Of a stretch of DNA of 64,000 nt, positions 17,645 to 26,288 are shown piece by piece. Source of the stretch: Pseudomonas sp. R76. Its GTDB lineage: Bacteria; Pseudomonadota; Gammaproteobacteria; Pseudomonadales; Pseudomonadaceae. The DNA is taken from NCBI RefSeq assembly GCF_009834565.1, contig NZ_CP019428.1:1426001-1490000 (forward strand). The letters are read 5' to 3'. A program made the position numbers and the translations under genes. The notes beneath the pieces were generated by a model. The model was not told where the DNA came from. It did no database searches and saw nothing but the letters and a program-made list of their open reading frames with translations. Numbering within the stretch: position 1 is the stretch's first letter; the number at the start of each line of letters is the position of its first letter.

Positions 17645-18217
17645 TTACGGCGAACCGAGGGGCGAGCAGGGTGTTGTTGCCCGCACGTTATGCCAGCCAC
17701 ACGTTAGAAAGTCACGGCACAGGTCGACCACGAGCGCGCTGTCCCGGGCATTGACAGTCGAATCCCCGTTTACATCCTCATTGATGGCGACATACCGGCC
17801 GGCAACGTCATTCAGAAAGACACAGGCGGCGGCCCGCACCAGGGTCTCGTCGCTCGGCGCGCCTTCTCCTTGATGAAACCTCAGCCGGACCAGATCCGGC
17901 TTGCCATCCAGGTCGAGGTCTTCGGTATAGATTTCCAGGTAACGGTCGAAGGGGCGATCAACCTTCCACCACTTGAACTGCAGAAACCTCCTCGCCAGTG
18001 ACCGCGCCAAATCGCCATCGACCTTATCGTTGACTCCGCTGCCGTTGATGTCGTCAGCCAGCACCCACTTCAGGCTGCCACGGTCTTGTTCCGCTGTGTT
18101 CATGACCAACGCCTCAGCGACCGCCTTGGGGTTCACGCCATCATAAAACTCCAGGTAAACGGCATCGATAACGTCATTGTCGTAGTCATCCTGAGCCGTG
18201 ATCTTCAAATAACGCAT
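17645..18217 (-). CDS. two-repeat EF-hand/dockerin-like protein
   Basis: A 190-aa protein made of two tandem copies of an approximately 86-residue unit (about 2-87 and 92-177). Each unit has RYL.I at its start, an Asp-rich turn (DDYDND, EDLDLDG), a V.LEF/V.LRF strand, and a dockerin-like calcium loop (ADDINGSGVNDKVD; NEDVNGDSTVNARD) followed by RxFLxxxW. No signal peptide or membrane segment is visible and no cohesin gene is nearby. AAGGAAG ahead of ATG 18217 supports the start. Calcium binding is likely; the role is unknown. Confidence 0.7.
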   Translation of the reverse strand: MRYLKITAQDDYDNDVIDAVYLEFYDGVNPKAVAEALVMNTAEQDRGSLKWVLADDINGSGVNDKVDGDLARSLARRFLQFKWWKVDRPFDRYLEIYTEDLDLDGKPDLVRLRFHQGEGAPSDETLVRAAACVFLNDVAGRYVAINEDVNGDSTVNARDSALVVDLCRDFLTCGWHNVRATTPCSPLGSP

Positions 18218-18540
18218 GGCAACTTCCTTGAAAAAAAGAGCGTCGATGTTTTCACTCCCTCAGTGAGGACGCCATGGACGCCATCAGACGCAAAGTGTGG
18301 GAAAGCCGCAGTTGATAAGTGTGACGTTTCGAGCATCAGTCATTTCCTGGTCGTCAATAATATGACGTTATGACTGCAGTATTTACTGGGTTTACTTATC
18401 CCCGCTCCCAGCTAATCTGCTAACACCAATAACGCAATAAGAATGGATGTTTTTTTGACGCCAGGTGGCAGCCGCCGGGAATGCGTATGAAAAAGGGACG
18501 AGTCGGCAAAGAACGGCGAACGCTGCCAGAGGGCACGGCC
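18218..18540. other. intergenic region between divergent genes
   Basis: The space between the EF-hand-like gene and the GGDEF/EAL gene is less GC-rich and must hold both promoters. I see only a weak spaced dyad (AGTCAT at 18338 and ATGACT at 18370) and no terminator, repeat or small gene that I can support. Confidence 0.5.
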
Positions 18541-20877
18541 ATGAAGTGGCGCCACACCTTCCAAACCCGTATTGCCGGGGTGTTGGCGCTGTTGCTGCTG
18601 GTGGTCGTGGCCGCCACTTACTTTGCCGTCCAGGCTGCCACCACGCGTGCCGTGGAAAACCAGGCCCAGGTGCAACTCACCACCGGCAGCCAAGTGTTCG
18701 AACGCTTATTGGACCTGCGTGGGCGTCGCCTGCAATACGGCTTGGATTGGCTGACTGCCGATGGCCCCTTCAAACAGGCGGTGATCGAGGGCAAGGATGA
18801 ATCGATTCTGACCGCGCTGCGTCGGCATGGCACCGGCCTGCAAGGCAGCGAAGTATTTGTGCTGGGCCTGGATGGCAAGGTGATGGTCAGCACCTTGCCC
18901 GTGCTGACACACGGCCAACCGTTTCCCTATGAGGTTGCCTTGCGCCATGCGCGACGCAGTGGCCAGCAAATGCTCATTGTCGCCCTGGACGGCCAGCCCT
19001 ATTTGCTGGTGCAGAATGACGTGCTCGACCCGGAGCCTATCGCCCGTGTGGTCATGGGTTTCCCGATGGACAAACTGTTCGCCAACGAACTGCGTTCCAT
19101 GAGCAACCTCGAGGTGTCGTTTCTCAGCGTGCAGGACGGCCGCGTCGGCGAGCTGTTCAGCACCCAGCCCGAGGCGTATGGGGTCTCGATTATCGAAACA
19201 CTGCACCAGGCGCACCTCAACCCTGGAGCGCAGATCACGCTGTTCCACGGGCAACGCGTGCTCAGCCAGGTATTGCCGCTGGCCAACACCGGCGATGGCG
19301 ATGAGGTGCGCGTGTTGCTGCAAAGCCCGCTCGACCACGCGCTGGAATCCTTTGCGCCGTTGGACCGGCAGTTTCTCGGGATTGCCCTGGCGGTGCTGCT
19401 GGTGTCGCTGGCGGGCGCGTTGTTCCTGGCGCGGCGCGTCTCGCGTCCGCTGAATGCCTTGGTCGAAGCCGCCGAGCGAATTGGCGCCGGTGACTATCAC
19501 ACGCCGGTGCGAGTCCGCAGCCACGATGAGTTCGGCTTGTTGGCCCGAGCGTTCAATGCCATGCAAAGCGGGATCGCCATGCGCGAGCGGCAATTGGCCC
19601 ATAACGCTTTGCATGACCCGCTCACCGGTTTGCCCAACCGCGCCCTGGCCATGGAGCGCCTGGGCAGTGCGATCAGTGCGCGCAGGCCGGTGGTGTTGCT
19701 GTACCTGGGGATTGAAAACTACCGGGTGATCAACGAAGGCTTTGGCCCTCAGGGCGTCGAGCAAATGCTGCGCGAAGCCAGTCGATGCTTGTCCATGAGC
19801 CTGTTGGCCAGCGACACCGCAGCGCGCATCGCCGGCAGTGAGTTTCTGCTGTTGCTGGAAAACACCGAGATCGACCGCGCCGTGGCCCGCGCCGACCGTC
19901 TTTACGGGCTGCTCACCGAACCCCAGCGCATCGGCAACGACGAAGTGCGCCATGAGGTCAGTATCGGCATTGCCGCCTATCCTGCCGATGGCCAGCAGGT
20001 CGAAGAGCTGATCAGCCGCGCGGCGATTGCCCGGCATGATGCGGCGAGCCTGCCCGGGCATTTGCAGATCTACCAGCAGGACCGCGACCTGGCGCACCAG
20101 CGCCAGATCACCCTGATCCGCGACTTGCGCCGTGCGGTGGTCGAGGGCGAATTGTTCCTGTGCTATCAGCCCAAACTCGACCTCAACCACGGCCATGTAC
20201 GCCAGGCCGAAGCCTTGCTGCGCTGGCAGCATTCGACCCTGGGCCAGGTGTCACCTGCCGAGTTCATCCCCTTGGCCGAGCGCACCGGCAGCATGAGTGG
20301 CCTGACGCTGTGGGTGATCGAAGAAGCCATCCGCCAGATCGCCGACTGGGCGCAGCGCGGCTTGCACATGCAGCTCTCGGTGAACATTTCGGTGGATGAC
20401 CTGGCCGATGATGACCTGGCCATTCGCGTCACCGCGTTGCTCATGCAATACCATGTCTCGGCCGAGCAGCTGCTTTTCGAAATCACCGAAAGCGCGATCA
20501 TGCACAACCCGCAGCAGGCGCTGAGTGTGCTGGAGCAACTGCGCGCCTGCGGCATCAGCCTGTCGGTGGACGACTTCGGCACCGGCTATTCATCGCTGGC
20601 GCAACTGCAGCGGTTGCCGGTGCAGGAGTTGAAGATCGACCAGTCCTTCATCCGCAACCTCGACAGCGCCAGCGGCGACGGCGTGATCGTGCGGTCGACC
20701 ATCGAAATGAGCCACAACCTGGGGCTTAAAGTGGTGGCGGAGGGCGTGGAGTTTGAGCCCAGCCTGAAGCTGCTCAAACAGTGGAAGTGCGACACGGCCC
20801 AGGGACACCTGATCAGCCGGCCGTTGAATGCCGCGGCGTTCGAGCGGTGGATGCGGCGTGAGCGGGTTGCCTTGTAA
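18541..20877 (+). CDS. membrane GGDEF/EAL protein, probable c-di-GMP phosphodiesterase
   Basis: A 778-aa inner-membrane signalling protein. The ATG at 18541 has AGAGGG seven bases upstream; ATG 18481 would add 20 charged residues ahead of the membrane anchor. Order: TM1 (about 12-33), a periplasmic double-CACHE-like sensor, TM2 (about 275-297), HAMP (RRVSRPLNALVEAAERIGAGDYHTPV), GGDEF domain and EAL domain. The cyclase signature is degenerate (AGSEF instead of GGDEF), so no cyclase activity is expected. The EAL domain keeps EALLRW, NISVDDL, DDFGTGYSSL, KIDQSFI and EGVE, so it should hydrolyse c-di-GMP. The periplasmic ligand is unknown. Confidence 0.88.
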   Translation: MKWRHTFQTRIAGVLALLLLVVVAATYFAVQAATTRAVENQAQVQLTTGSQVFERLLDLRGRRLQYGLDWLTADGPFKQAVIEGKDESILTALRRHGTGLQGSEVFVLGLDGKVMVSTLPVLTHGQPFPYEVALRHARRSGQQMLIVALDGQPYLLVQNDVLDPEPIARVVMGFPMDKLFANELRSMSNLEVSFLSVQDGRVGELFSTQPEAYGVSIIETLHQAHLNPGAQITLFHGQRVLSQVLPLANTGDGDEVRVLLQSPLDHALESFAPLDRQFLGIALAVLLVSLAGALFLARRVSRPLNALVEAAERIGAGDYHTPVRVRSHDEFGLLARAFNAMQSGIAMRERQLAHNALHDPLTGLPNRALAMERLGSAISARRPVVLLYLGIENYRVINEGFGPQGVEQMLREASRCLSMSLLASDTAARIAGSEFLLLLENTEIDRAVARADRLYGLLTEPQRIGNDEVRHEVSIGIAAYPADGQQVEELISRAAIARHDAASLPGHLQIYQQDRDLAHQRQITLIRDLRRAVVEGELFLCYQPKLDLNHGHVRQAEALLRWQHSTLGQVSPAEFIPLAERTGSMSGLTLWVIEEAIRQIADWAQRGLHMQLSVNISVDDLADDDLAIRVTALLMQYHVSAEQLLFEITESAIMHNPQQALSVLEQLRACGISLSVDDFGTGYSSLAQLQRLPVQELKIDQSFIRNLDSASGDGVIVRSTIEMSHNLGLKVVAEGVEFEPSLKLLKQWKCDTAQGHLISRPLNAAAFERWMRRERVAL

Positions 20878-20905
20878 ATCCATTCTCCTGAACACCCCTA
20901 ACCCC

Positions 20906-20995
20906 TGTGGGAGCGGGCTTGCCCGCGATGGCGGTGTGGCAGTCAAACAATCTGTTTCTGTTGCACCGCCATCGCAGGCAAGCCAGCTCCCACAT
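20906..20995. repeat. hybrid REPIN palindrome
   Basis: Left arm is of the GAGCGGGCTTGCCCGCGATGG type and right arm of the GCAGGCAAGCCAGCTCCCACA type, so the two REP subtypes are mixed in one doublet. It lies between the convergent EAL and gcd genes. Confidence 0.85.
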
Positions 20996-21023
20996 TGGGT
21001 AAATGTGAGGCACAAAAAAAAAA

Positions 21024-21046
21024 GCGGCTACCCATCAGGTAGCCGC
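21024..21046 (-). terminator. Rho-independent terminator of gcd
   Basis: GCGGCTACC-catca-GGTAGCCGC is a perfect 9-base stem with a 5-base loop. Read on the minus strand it is followed by an uninterrupted run of ten or more T, 25 bases after the gcd stop codon; on the plus strand only a weak CTTTGTTTT tail follows. Confidence 0.9.
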
Positions 21047-21070
21047 CTTTGTTTTACCGCCGGTTAACAC

Positions 21071-23488
21071 TTAGTCCGGCAGCTTGAACGCCATCACATA
21101 GTCACCCTGCTTGGTGCCCAGCGAGCCGTGACCGCCGGCCATGACCAGCACGTACTGCTTGCCGTCCTTGCCGGTGTAGGTCATCGGTGTGGTTTGCGCG
21201 CCTGCAGGCAGGCGGCCTTCCCACAACTGCTTGCCGTTTTTCACGTCATAGGCGCGCAGGTACTGGTCGAGGGTGCCGCTGAGGAAGGCCACGCCACCGG
21301 CGGTGGTGAATGTACCGCCCAGGCTAGGCACGCCCATGGTCAGCGGGATTGGAACCGGCGAGCTGTCGCGCACGGTACCGTTCTTGTGCATCCAGATGGT
21401 CTGGTGGTTGGTCAGGTCGACTGCGGCCACATAACCCCACGCCGGTGCCTGGCACGGCAGGCCCAGAGGCGACAGCAGCGCTTCGAGGATCACGCCGTAC
21501 GGCGCGCCTTTGTTTGGCTGCACGCCTTCGGTTTCGCTGACACGTGGGCCTTGTTTGGCGATGTCGGCGGCCGGGATCAGTTTCGATTTGAACGCCATGT
21601 AGCTCGGGTTCACGAAAGCAATCTGGCGCACTGGGTCGACGGAAATGCCACCCCAGTCGAACACGCCGAAGTTACCTGGGTAAACGATCGAACCTTGCAG
21701 CGATGGCGGGGTGAACGGACCGTCGTAGCGCATGGATTTGAAATCGATCCGGCACAGCATCTGGTCGAACGGGGTCACGCCCCACATGTCGCGTTCTTTC
21801 AACGGCGGCGGCATGAAGTTCAGGTCGGACTTCGGTTGGGTTGGCGAGGTGTGATCACCGGCCACTGCGCCTTGTGGTACAGGGATTTCGTTGATCGGCA
21901 CCACCGGCTTGCCGTTGCTGCGGTCCAGCACGTAGATGCTGCCTTGCTTGGTCGAAGCCATTACCGCTTGCTTGACGCCGTCCGCGGTCTTGATGTCGAT
22001 CAGCGAAGGCTGGCCGCCCACGTCCATGTCCCACAGGTCATGGTGAGTGAACTGGAAGGTCCACTTCACGTGGCCGCTGTCGATGTCCAGGGCAGTGAGG
22101 CCGGCGCTGTATTTTTCCGAGTCTTCGGTACGGTCGCCGCCGTATTGGTCGGGCATCTGGTTGCCCATCGGCAGGTAGAGCATGCCGAGTTTTTCATCGA
22201 CGCTGAACATGGACCACATGTTCGGCGAGTTGCGGGTGTAGGTCTTGCCCTCGGCCAACGGGGTAGTGTCGTCCGGGTTGCCGCTGTCCCAGTTCCACAC
22301 CAGTTTGCCGGTGTGCACGTCGAACGCGCGGATCACGCCGCTAGGCTCGTCGGTGGAAACGTTGTCGGTGACGTGACCGCCGATCACGACCAGGTTCTTG
22401 GTCACGGCCGGTGGCGAGGTGGAGTAGTAACCGCCTGGGGCGAAGCTGCCGATGTTGGCACGCAGGTCGACCTGGCCTTTGTCACCGAAGTCTTCGCACA
22501 TCTTGCCGGTGTCGGCGTTCAGGGCGATCAGACGGGTGTCGGCAGTCGGTACGAAAATGCGTTTCGGGCAAACGGCACTGACCGGAGCAGCGCTGGCGCT
22601 GCCGGTTGGGCTCTGCTCGGAAGCGTACACGGCGTCATCGTGATACGACACGCCACGGCAGGTCATGTGCGCCCAACCTTTGAAGTTCGCGGCACCTTCG
22701 GTGCTGATCTTCGGGTCGAAACGCCAGATTTCCTTGCCGGTGTCCGGGTCCAGGGCAATCACTTGGCTGTGCGGCGTGCACACGTAGAGAATGCCGTTGA
22801 CTTTCAGCGGGGTGTTTTCCGCGGTGGTTTCACCGGGATCGCCTGGGCCAGGAATGTCTCCCGTGCGGAAGGTCCACGCCGGCACCAGCTTGTGGGCGTT
22901 TTCCGGGGTGATCTGCGCCAGCGGCGAGTAACGATCACCGAAAGCCGAACGGCCGTAGGAATTCCAGTCGCCATCGGCCTGGGTCGGCGCGGCGCTGGCC
23001 ATGCCAGGTACGGCGTCGCGGTCCAATTGGCCGGTCTTGACCATCTCACCCGGGTTGGTGAATTGGCTGGCCAGGGCCGCAGCACCGGCGAGCACCACGG
23101 CCACGCTCAGGGCGCCAGTGCCCAGCGGCGCGGGTTGGCCACGCAGCAACGGACGGCGAAACCACGGCAGCAACAGGACGATGCCCAAGGCGAACAGCAG
23201 GGCCAGGCGCGGCACCAGCTGCCACCAATCCAGGCCGACTTCCCACAGTGCCCACACGGTGCTGGCGAACAACACCAGTGCGTAGAGGCCCAGTGCAGCG
23301 CGGCGGGTGGCCAGCAGCAAAACGCCGGTGAGGGCGATGCCGATACCGGCCAGCAGGTAGTACAGCGACCCGCCGAGCATGCTCAGCTTGACGCCGCCGG
23401 CCAGCAAGGCCAGCCCCATGATCGCCAGCAAGACGCCTAGCAGCCTGGGCAGCAGGCGGCTTGGGCTTGAAGCACCATCAGTGCTCAT
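21071..23488 (-). CDS. gcd: membrane-bound PQQ glucose dehydrogenase
   Basis: An 805-aa quinoprotein that oxidises glucose to gluconolactone on the periplasmic side and passes electrons to ubiquinone, feeding the direct oxidative pathway typical of pseudomonads. N-terminal five membrane segments (about residues 12-145) precede the eight-bladed PQQ propeller: NWNSYGRSAFGDRYSPLAQI, YVCTPHSQVIALDPDTGKEIWRFDP, TCRGVSYHD, LNADTGKMCEDFG, WDMDVGGQPSLID and GNFGVFDWGGISVDP are standard Gcd blocks. GGAG nine bases ahead of ATG 23488 supports the start. It is a single-gene unit with its own terminator; two palindromes upstream suggest sugar-acid-responsive LacI-family control. Confidence 0.95.
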   Translation of the reverse strand: MSTDGASSPSRLLPRLLGVLLAIMGLALLAGGVKLSMLGGSLYYLLAGIGIALTGVLLLATRRAALGLYALVLFASTVWALWEVGLDWWQLVPRLALLFALGIVLLLPWFRRPLLRGQPAPLGTGALSVAVVLAGAAALASQFTNPGEMVKTGQLDRDAVPGMASAAPTQADGDWNSYGRSAFGDRYSPLAQITPENAHKLVPAWTFRTGDIPGPGDPGETTAENTPLKVNGILYVCTPHSQVIALDPDTGKEIWRFDPKISTEGAANFKGWAHMTCRGVSYHDDAVYASEQSPTGSASAAPVSAVCPKRIFVPTADTRLIALNADTGKMCEDFGDKGQVDLRANIGSFAPGGYYSTSPPAVTKNLVVIGGHVTDNVSTDEPSGVIRAFDVHTGKLVWNWDSGNPDDTTPLAEGKTYTRNSPNMWSMFSVDEKLGMLYLPMGNQMPDQYGGDRTEDSEKYSAGLTALDIDSGHVKWTFQFTHHDLWDMDVGGQPSLIDIKTADGVKQAVMASTKQGSIYVLDRSNGKPVVPINEIPVPQGAVAGDHTSPTQPKSDLNFMPPPLKERDMWGVTPFDQMLCRIDFKSMRYDGPFTPPSLQGSIVYPGNFGVFDWGGISVDPVRQIAFVNPSYMAFKSKLIPAADIAKQGPRVSETEGVQPNKGAPYGVILEALLSPLGLPCQAPAWGYVAAVDLTNHQTIWMHKNGTVRDSSPVPIPLTMGVPSLGGTFTTAGGVAFLSGTLDQYLRAYDVKNGKQLWEGRLPAGAQTTPMTYTGKDGKQYVLVMAGGHGSLGTKQGDYVMAFKLPD

Positions 23489-23641
23489 AGTGTGTTTCTC
23501 CGTGACGTTGGAATTATGTAACCCCGTGCTTCACTGTAGATGACGATTCGGCGCGGGCTTGGTTCAGCGTTATTTGGGTTTTTCTGGGGAAACTGGGGTT
23601 ATCCACCGGCGGGCGATTTATTCCCAGGCGCAGGTCGGTGT

Positions 23642-23657
23642 AAGACAGCGCTGTCTT
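23642..23657. promoter_or_regulatory. perfect 16-bp palindrome upstream of gcd
   Basis: AAGACAGCGCTGTCTT is perfectly self-complementary and lies 154 bases upstream of the gcd start codon. AAG-N-(C/T)AGCGCT resembles the operator reported, as I recall, for the gluconate repressor GntR/GnuR of pseudomonads. Assignment is tentative. Confidence 0.5.
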
Positions 23658-23699
23658 TGAAGAGAGGTACGTTTGGCAAGATGGGATCGACCGCGGGCG

Positions 23700-23711
23700 T
23701 GAAACGTTTCA
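23700..23711. promoter_or_regulatory. LacI-type palindrome TGAAACGTTTCA upstream of gcd
   Basis: A perfect 12-base palindrome with the half-sites TGAAAC/GTTTCA used by LacI-family regulators. The published PtxS site has the same halves separated by two more bases. It lies 212 bases upstream of the gcd start. Confidence 0.45.
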
Positions 23712-23813
23712 GTTTGTTGCGGCAAGGATAAAGCGCTGATGCGCCAAGAGAAAGCGCAAATCGCAAGATGCATCATTTCAGATTTGGTAACAGTGACAGA
23801 ACGTCGCGCGACA

Positions 23814-23925
23814 GATCGTTCCCACGCTTTGCGTGGGAACGCCTTTTGTGACGCTCTGCGTCACGGTTTACAGGGCGGACGCGGAGCGTCCAGGGCGGCA
23901 TTCCCACGCGGAGCGTGGGAACGAT
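23814..23925. repeat. GATCGTTCCCACGC-type palindromic repeat, copy 2
   Basis: A 112-base imperfect palindrome bounded by GATCGTTCCCACGC and GCGTGGGAACGATC, with the inner GACGCTCTGCGTC hairpin. It lies between gcd and the TonB receptor gene. The short open frames across it are by-products of the repeat. Confidence 0.87.
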
Positions 23926-23947
23926 CAGCTTGTCAGCTCCCTCAGAG

Positions 23948-25966
23948 TTAGAAGGTGGTGCGCACACCGAATTGCACACTGCGCCCCGGTGCCGGGGCGA
24001 TATCGCGCAGGATCGAGCTGGCATATCGCACGGTTTGGTTGGTCAGGTTTTCGCCATTGACGAATGCCAGCCACTGGCTGCCGCCGACATTGAAACGGTA
24101 ACCCGCGCTGGCGCCCAAGGTGGTGTAGCCATCGGTGCCGCTTTCGTTATCCGGCACACGCCCTTGGCCCGCCGCGTGTTCCACATCGATCCGCGCCTGC
24201 CAGCGGTCCAGTTCCCAGAGCAAACCGCTGTTCAAACGCAGCGGTGCGATGCGTGGCAAGGCTTCGCCGGTATCCAGATTGGTAGCGCGGGTGTAGTCGC
24301 CCGACAGCTCCAGGGCGAACTTGCCGTAGGCGCCTTCGCCCAGCTTCCAGTGATCCTGGGCTTCAAAACCTGCGAAACGTGCGCGCACGCCGGAGTAGGT
24401 GTACTCGGGGATGCCGCCTGCGTCCTCTTCACCTTCATCGTTGAGCGTACGACCGGTGCCCAACAAGCCGATGTAATTGGAGAAGCGGCTGTAGAACACG
24501 CCGAAGCTGCCCTTGTGGGTGCCATTGTCAAAACGCAACGCCAGGTCGCTGGACACGGCTTTTTCTTTCTTCAGCTTGGCGTCGCCCAGCTCGTAAGTGC
24601 CGGTGGCCACGTGGGCGCCGTTGGCATATAGCTCGTAGAAGGTCGGTGCGCGCTCGGTGTAGCCCAGGGTTGCGGCCAGCGACCAGATAGGCGTGAGGGT
24701 GTACACCGCGCCCGACGACAGGCTGCCGGCGGTGAAATCGTTGGTTTTGTCGGCATTCGCAAAACGCGCGTTGCCCTTGGCGTCCGGGTCGACACTCGTA
24801 TGTTCCAGGCGCCCGCCGAGGCTGAGCTTCAGGCGTTCGGTGGCCTGCATTTCCTCGAGGATAAACAGCGCGCCGGCGTTGGTGTCGGTCTGCGGCACGA
24901 AGGCTTCTTCACCCAGGGCCGAAAACTCGTTGCGGGTCACCTGCGCGCCGACCACGCCGTCGAACGGGCCGATGGGCTGGTGGCGCGCTTCAACACGCGC
25001 CTCGTAACCCTTGTTCTTGAACACCGTGCCGGTTTCGCCGCCTTCAATTTCGCGGTGCTCGTAGTCGGTGTAGCCCGCGTCGAGTTTCACCGAGGTAAAC
25101 GGGCCTTGCAGGTTGCGGATCTCGGACGCAAAGGCGTAGTGATCCTGCTTCATGCGGATGCGCACATCCTGCTCGGCGGGTGAACCGTAATTGGCGTCGT
25201 AGTTGCTGTAGGACAACCCGGCGTAACCGTCGTCCCAGGTGTAGGAACCGCCGACGGCGCCGCCGTCCTGGCGCCCGTCGCTATTGCCCAGGCGGCCATT
25301 CTTGCCGGGGCCGTCTTCGGTGGCGGGGGCGTGGCGGCTGCGTGCAAAGCCTGGGATTTTCAGGTCATTGAATTCCCGCGCATTCGCGTCCAGGTGCAAG
25401 GCGAAGGTGCCGTTGCCGGCTTCCAGTTTGCCGGCGCTGCTGCGGGTGGTGTCGGCGCCGCCGTAGCGCAATTCACCGGCACCGTGAATGCCTTCGATGG
25501 CTTCGGTGGGGATGCGGTTATCAAACGTGTTGACCACGCCGCCGATGGCGCTGCCGCCATACAACAAGGCAGCCGGGCCACGCACGATTTCAACGCGCTC
25601 GACATTGACCGGGTCCAGCGGCACCGCGTGGTCGTAGGACAGCGACGACGCATCCAGTGCGCCCACACCGTTGCGCAGGATGCGAATGCGGTCGCCATCC
25701 TGGCCACGAATAATGGGCCGGCTGGCACCCGGGCCGAAGTACGACGACGACACACCCGGCTGCTTGTTCAGGGTTTCGCCGAGGCTGCCTTTTTGTTGCA
25801 GCGTGAGGTCATCGCCTTCCAGCACGGTCGTCGGCGAGGCGAGTTGTTCACTGCCCAGCGGGTTGCCGGTGATGACTTGGGGTTGCAGCTCAAGGGCGTG
25901 GGCTTCGGAGCAGATCAGCAAGACGGCGGCGAGCGGGGTCAAGCGCCACAGAGAAGAAAGGGACAT
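23948..25966 (-). CDS. TonB-dependent outer-membrane receptor (ZnuD-like)
   Basis: A 672-aa outer-membrane receptor. The ATG at 25966 is preferred, with AAGGA nine bases upstream. A signal peptide ends near AHA-LELQP, followed by the plug (TTVLEGDDLTL, GETLNKQPGVSSSYFGPGASRPIIRGQDGDRIRIL, VERVEIVRGPAALLYGGSAIGGVVN) and a 22-strand-type barrel ending in the aromatic terminal residue of GVRTTF. The plug motif GPGASRPIIRGQDGDRI is typical of the zinc/copper receptor group (ZnuD; PA0781 in P. aeruginosa as I recall). The Zur-like box upstream supports zinc uptake. The His-rich extracellular loop of Neisseria ZnuD is absent. Confidence 0.87.
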   Translation of the reverse strand: MSLSSLWRLTPLAAVLLICSEAHALELQPQVITGNPLGSEQLASPTTVLEGDDLTLQQKGSLGETLNKQPGVSSSYFGPGASRPIIRGQDGDRIRILRNGVGALDASSLSYDHAVPLDPVNVERVEIVRGPAALLYGGSAIGGVVNTFDNRIPTEAIEGIHGAGELRYGGADTTRSSAGKLEAGNGTFALHLDANAREFNDLKIPGFARSRHAPATEDGPGKNGRLGNSDGRQDGGAVGGSYTWDDGYAGLSYSNYDANYGSPAEQDVRIRMKQDHYAFASEIRNLQGPFTSVKLDAGYTDYEHREIEGGETGTVFKNKGYEARVEARHQPIGPFDGVVGAQVTRNEFSALGEEAFVPQTDTNAGALFILEEMQATERLKLSLGGRLEHTSVDPDAKGNARFANADKTNDFTAGSLSSGAVYTLTPIWSLAATLGYTERAPTFYELYANGAHVATGTYELGDAKLKKEKAVSSDLALRFDNGTHKGSFGVFYSRFSNYIGLLGTGRTLNDEGEEDAGGIPEYTYSGVRARFAGFEAQDHWKLGEGAYGKFALELSGDYTRATNLDTGEALPRIAPLRLNSGLLWELDRWQARIDVEHAAGQGRVPDNESGTDGYTTLGASAGYRFNVGGSQWLAFVNGENLTNQTVRYASSILRDIAPAPGRSVQFGVRTTF

Positions 25967-26044
25967 CGGGACATTCCTTGGCAAAACGGCAGAAAAAAGA
26001 GAAGGCTTAAAACGGTATCGAGAACGTTACTTTTGATAAGTATC

Positions 26045-26057
26045 GTTACAATATAAC
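26045..26057. promoter_or_regulatory. Zur-like operator of the TonB receptor gene
   Basis: GTTACAATATAAC (on the other strand GTTATATTGTAAC) is a near-perfect GTTAnnnnnTAAC dyad, matching the core of gamma-proteobacterial Zur boxes (GTTATAnnATAAC). It lies 79 bases upstream of the receptor start codon, in promoter position. Confidence 0.7.
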
Positions 26058-26095
26058 ATCTCTTTTTATCCGTGAAGGGGAACTTTCTACTGCTG

Positions 26096-26198
26096 GTCGT
26101 TCCCACGCTCTGCGTGGGCATGCATTCCGTGACGCTTATTTCGAAGCGGGACGCAGAGCGTCCCAGGCAGCATTCCTACGCGGAGCGTAGGAACGATC
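26096..26198. repeat. GTTCCCACGC-type palindromic repeat, copy 3
   Basis: A 103-base member of the same family, with compensatory changes in the right arm (CCTACGCGGAGCGTAGG instead of CCCACGC...GCGTGGG), so one stem is kept although its sequence has drifted. Located between the receptor promoter and the VF530-type gene. Confidence 0.85.
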
Positions 26199-26288
26199 AT
26201 GCGTCTACAGTGAATGCAGTGCTTCCACCGGTACGCCCCGTCGGCTAAGGTGCGCGGCTGTGTTTCCTCTTTTTGCAAAAGGCCTGGC

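Noticed and set aside
21128..23440. 770-codon open frame antisense to gcd
   Set aside because: Composition effect of a GC-rich gene on the opposite strand; rich in His, Arg, Gly and Val without any domain, while gcd has full-length family support. The same applies to the 525-codon frame antisense to the CS1 usher (38648-40225).
26214..26288. Extension of the VF530-type gene to 26214
   Set aside because: The added 25 residues have no family similarity and begin next to the palindromic repeat; ATG 26289 matches the conserved N-terminus.
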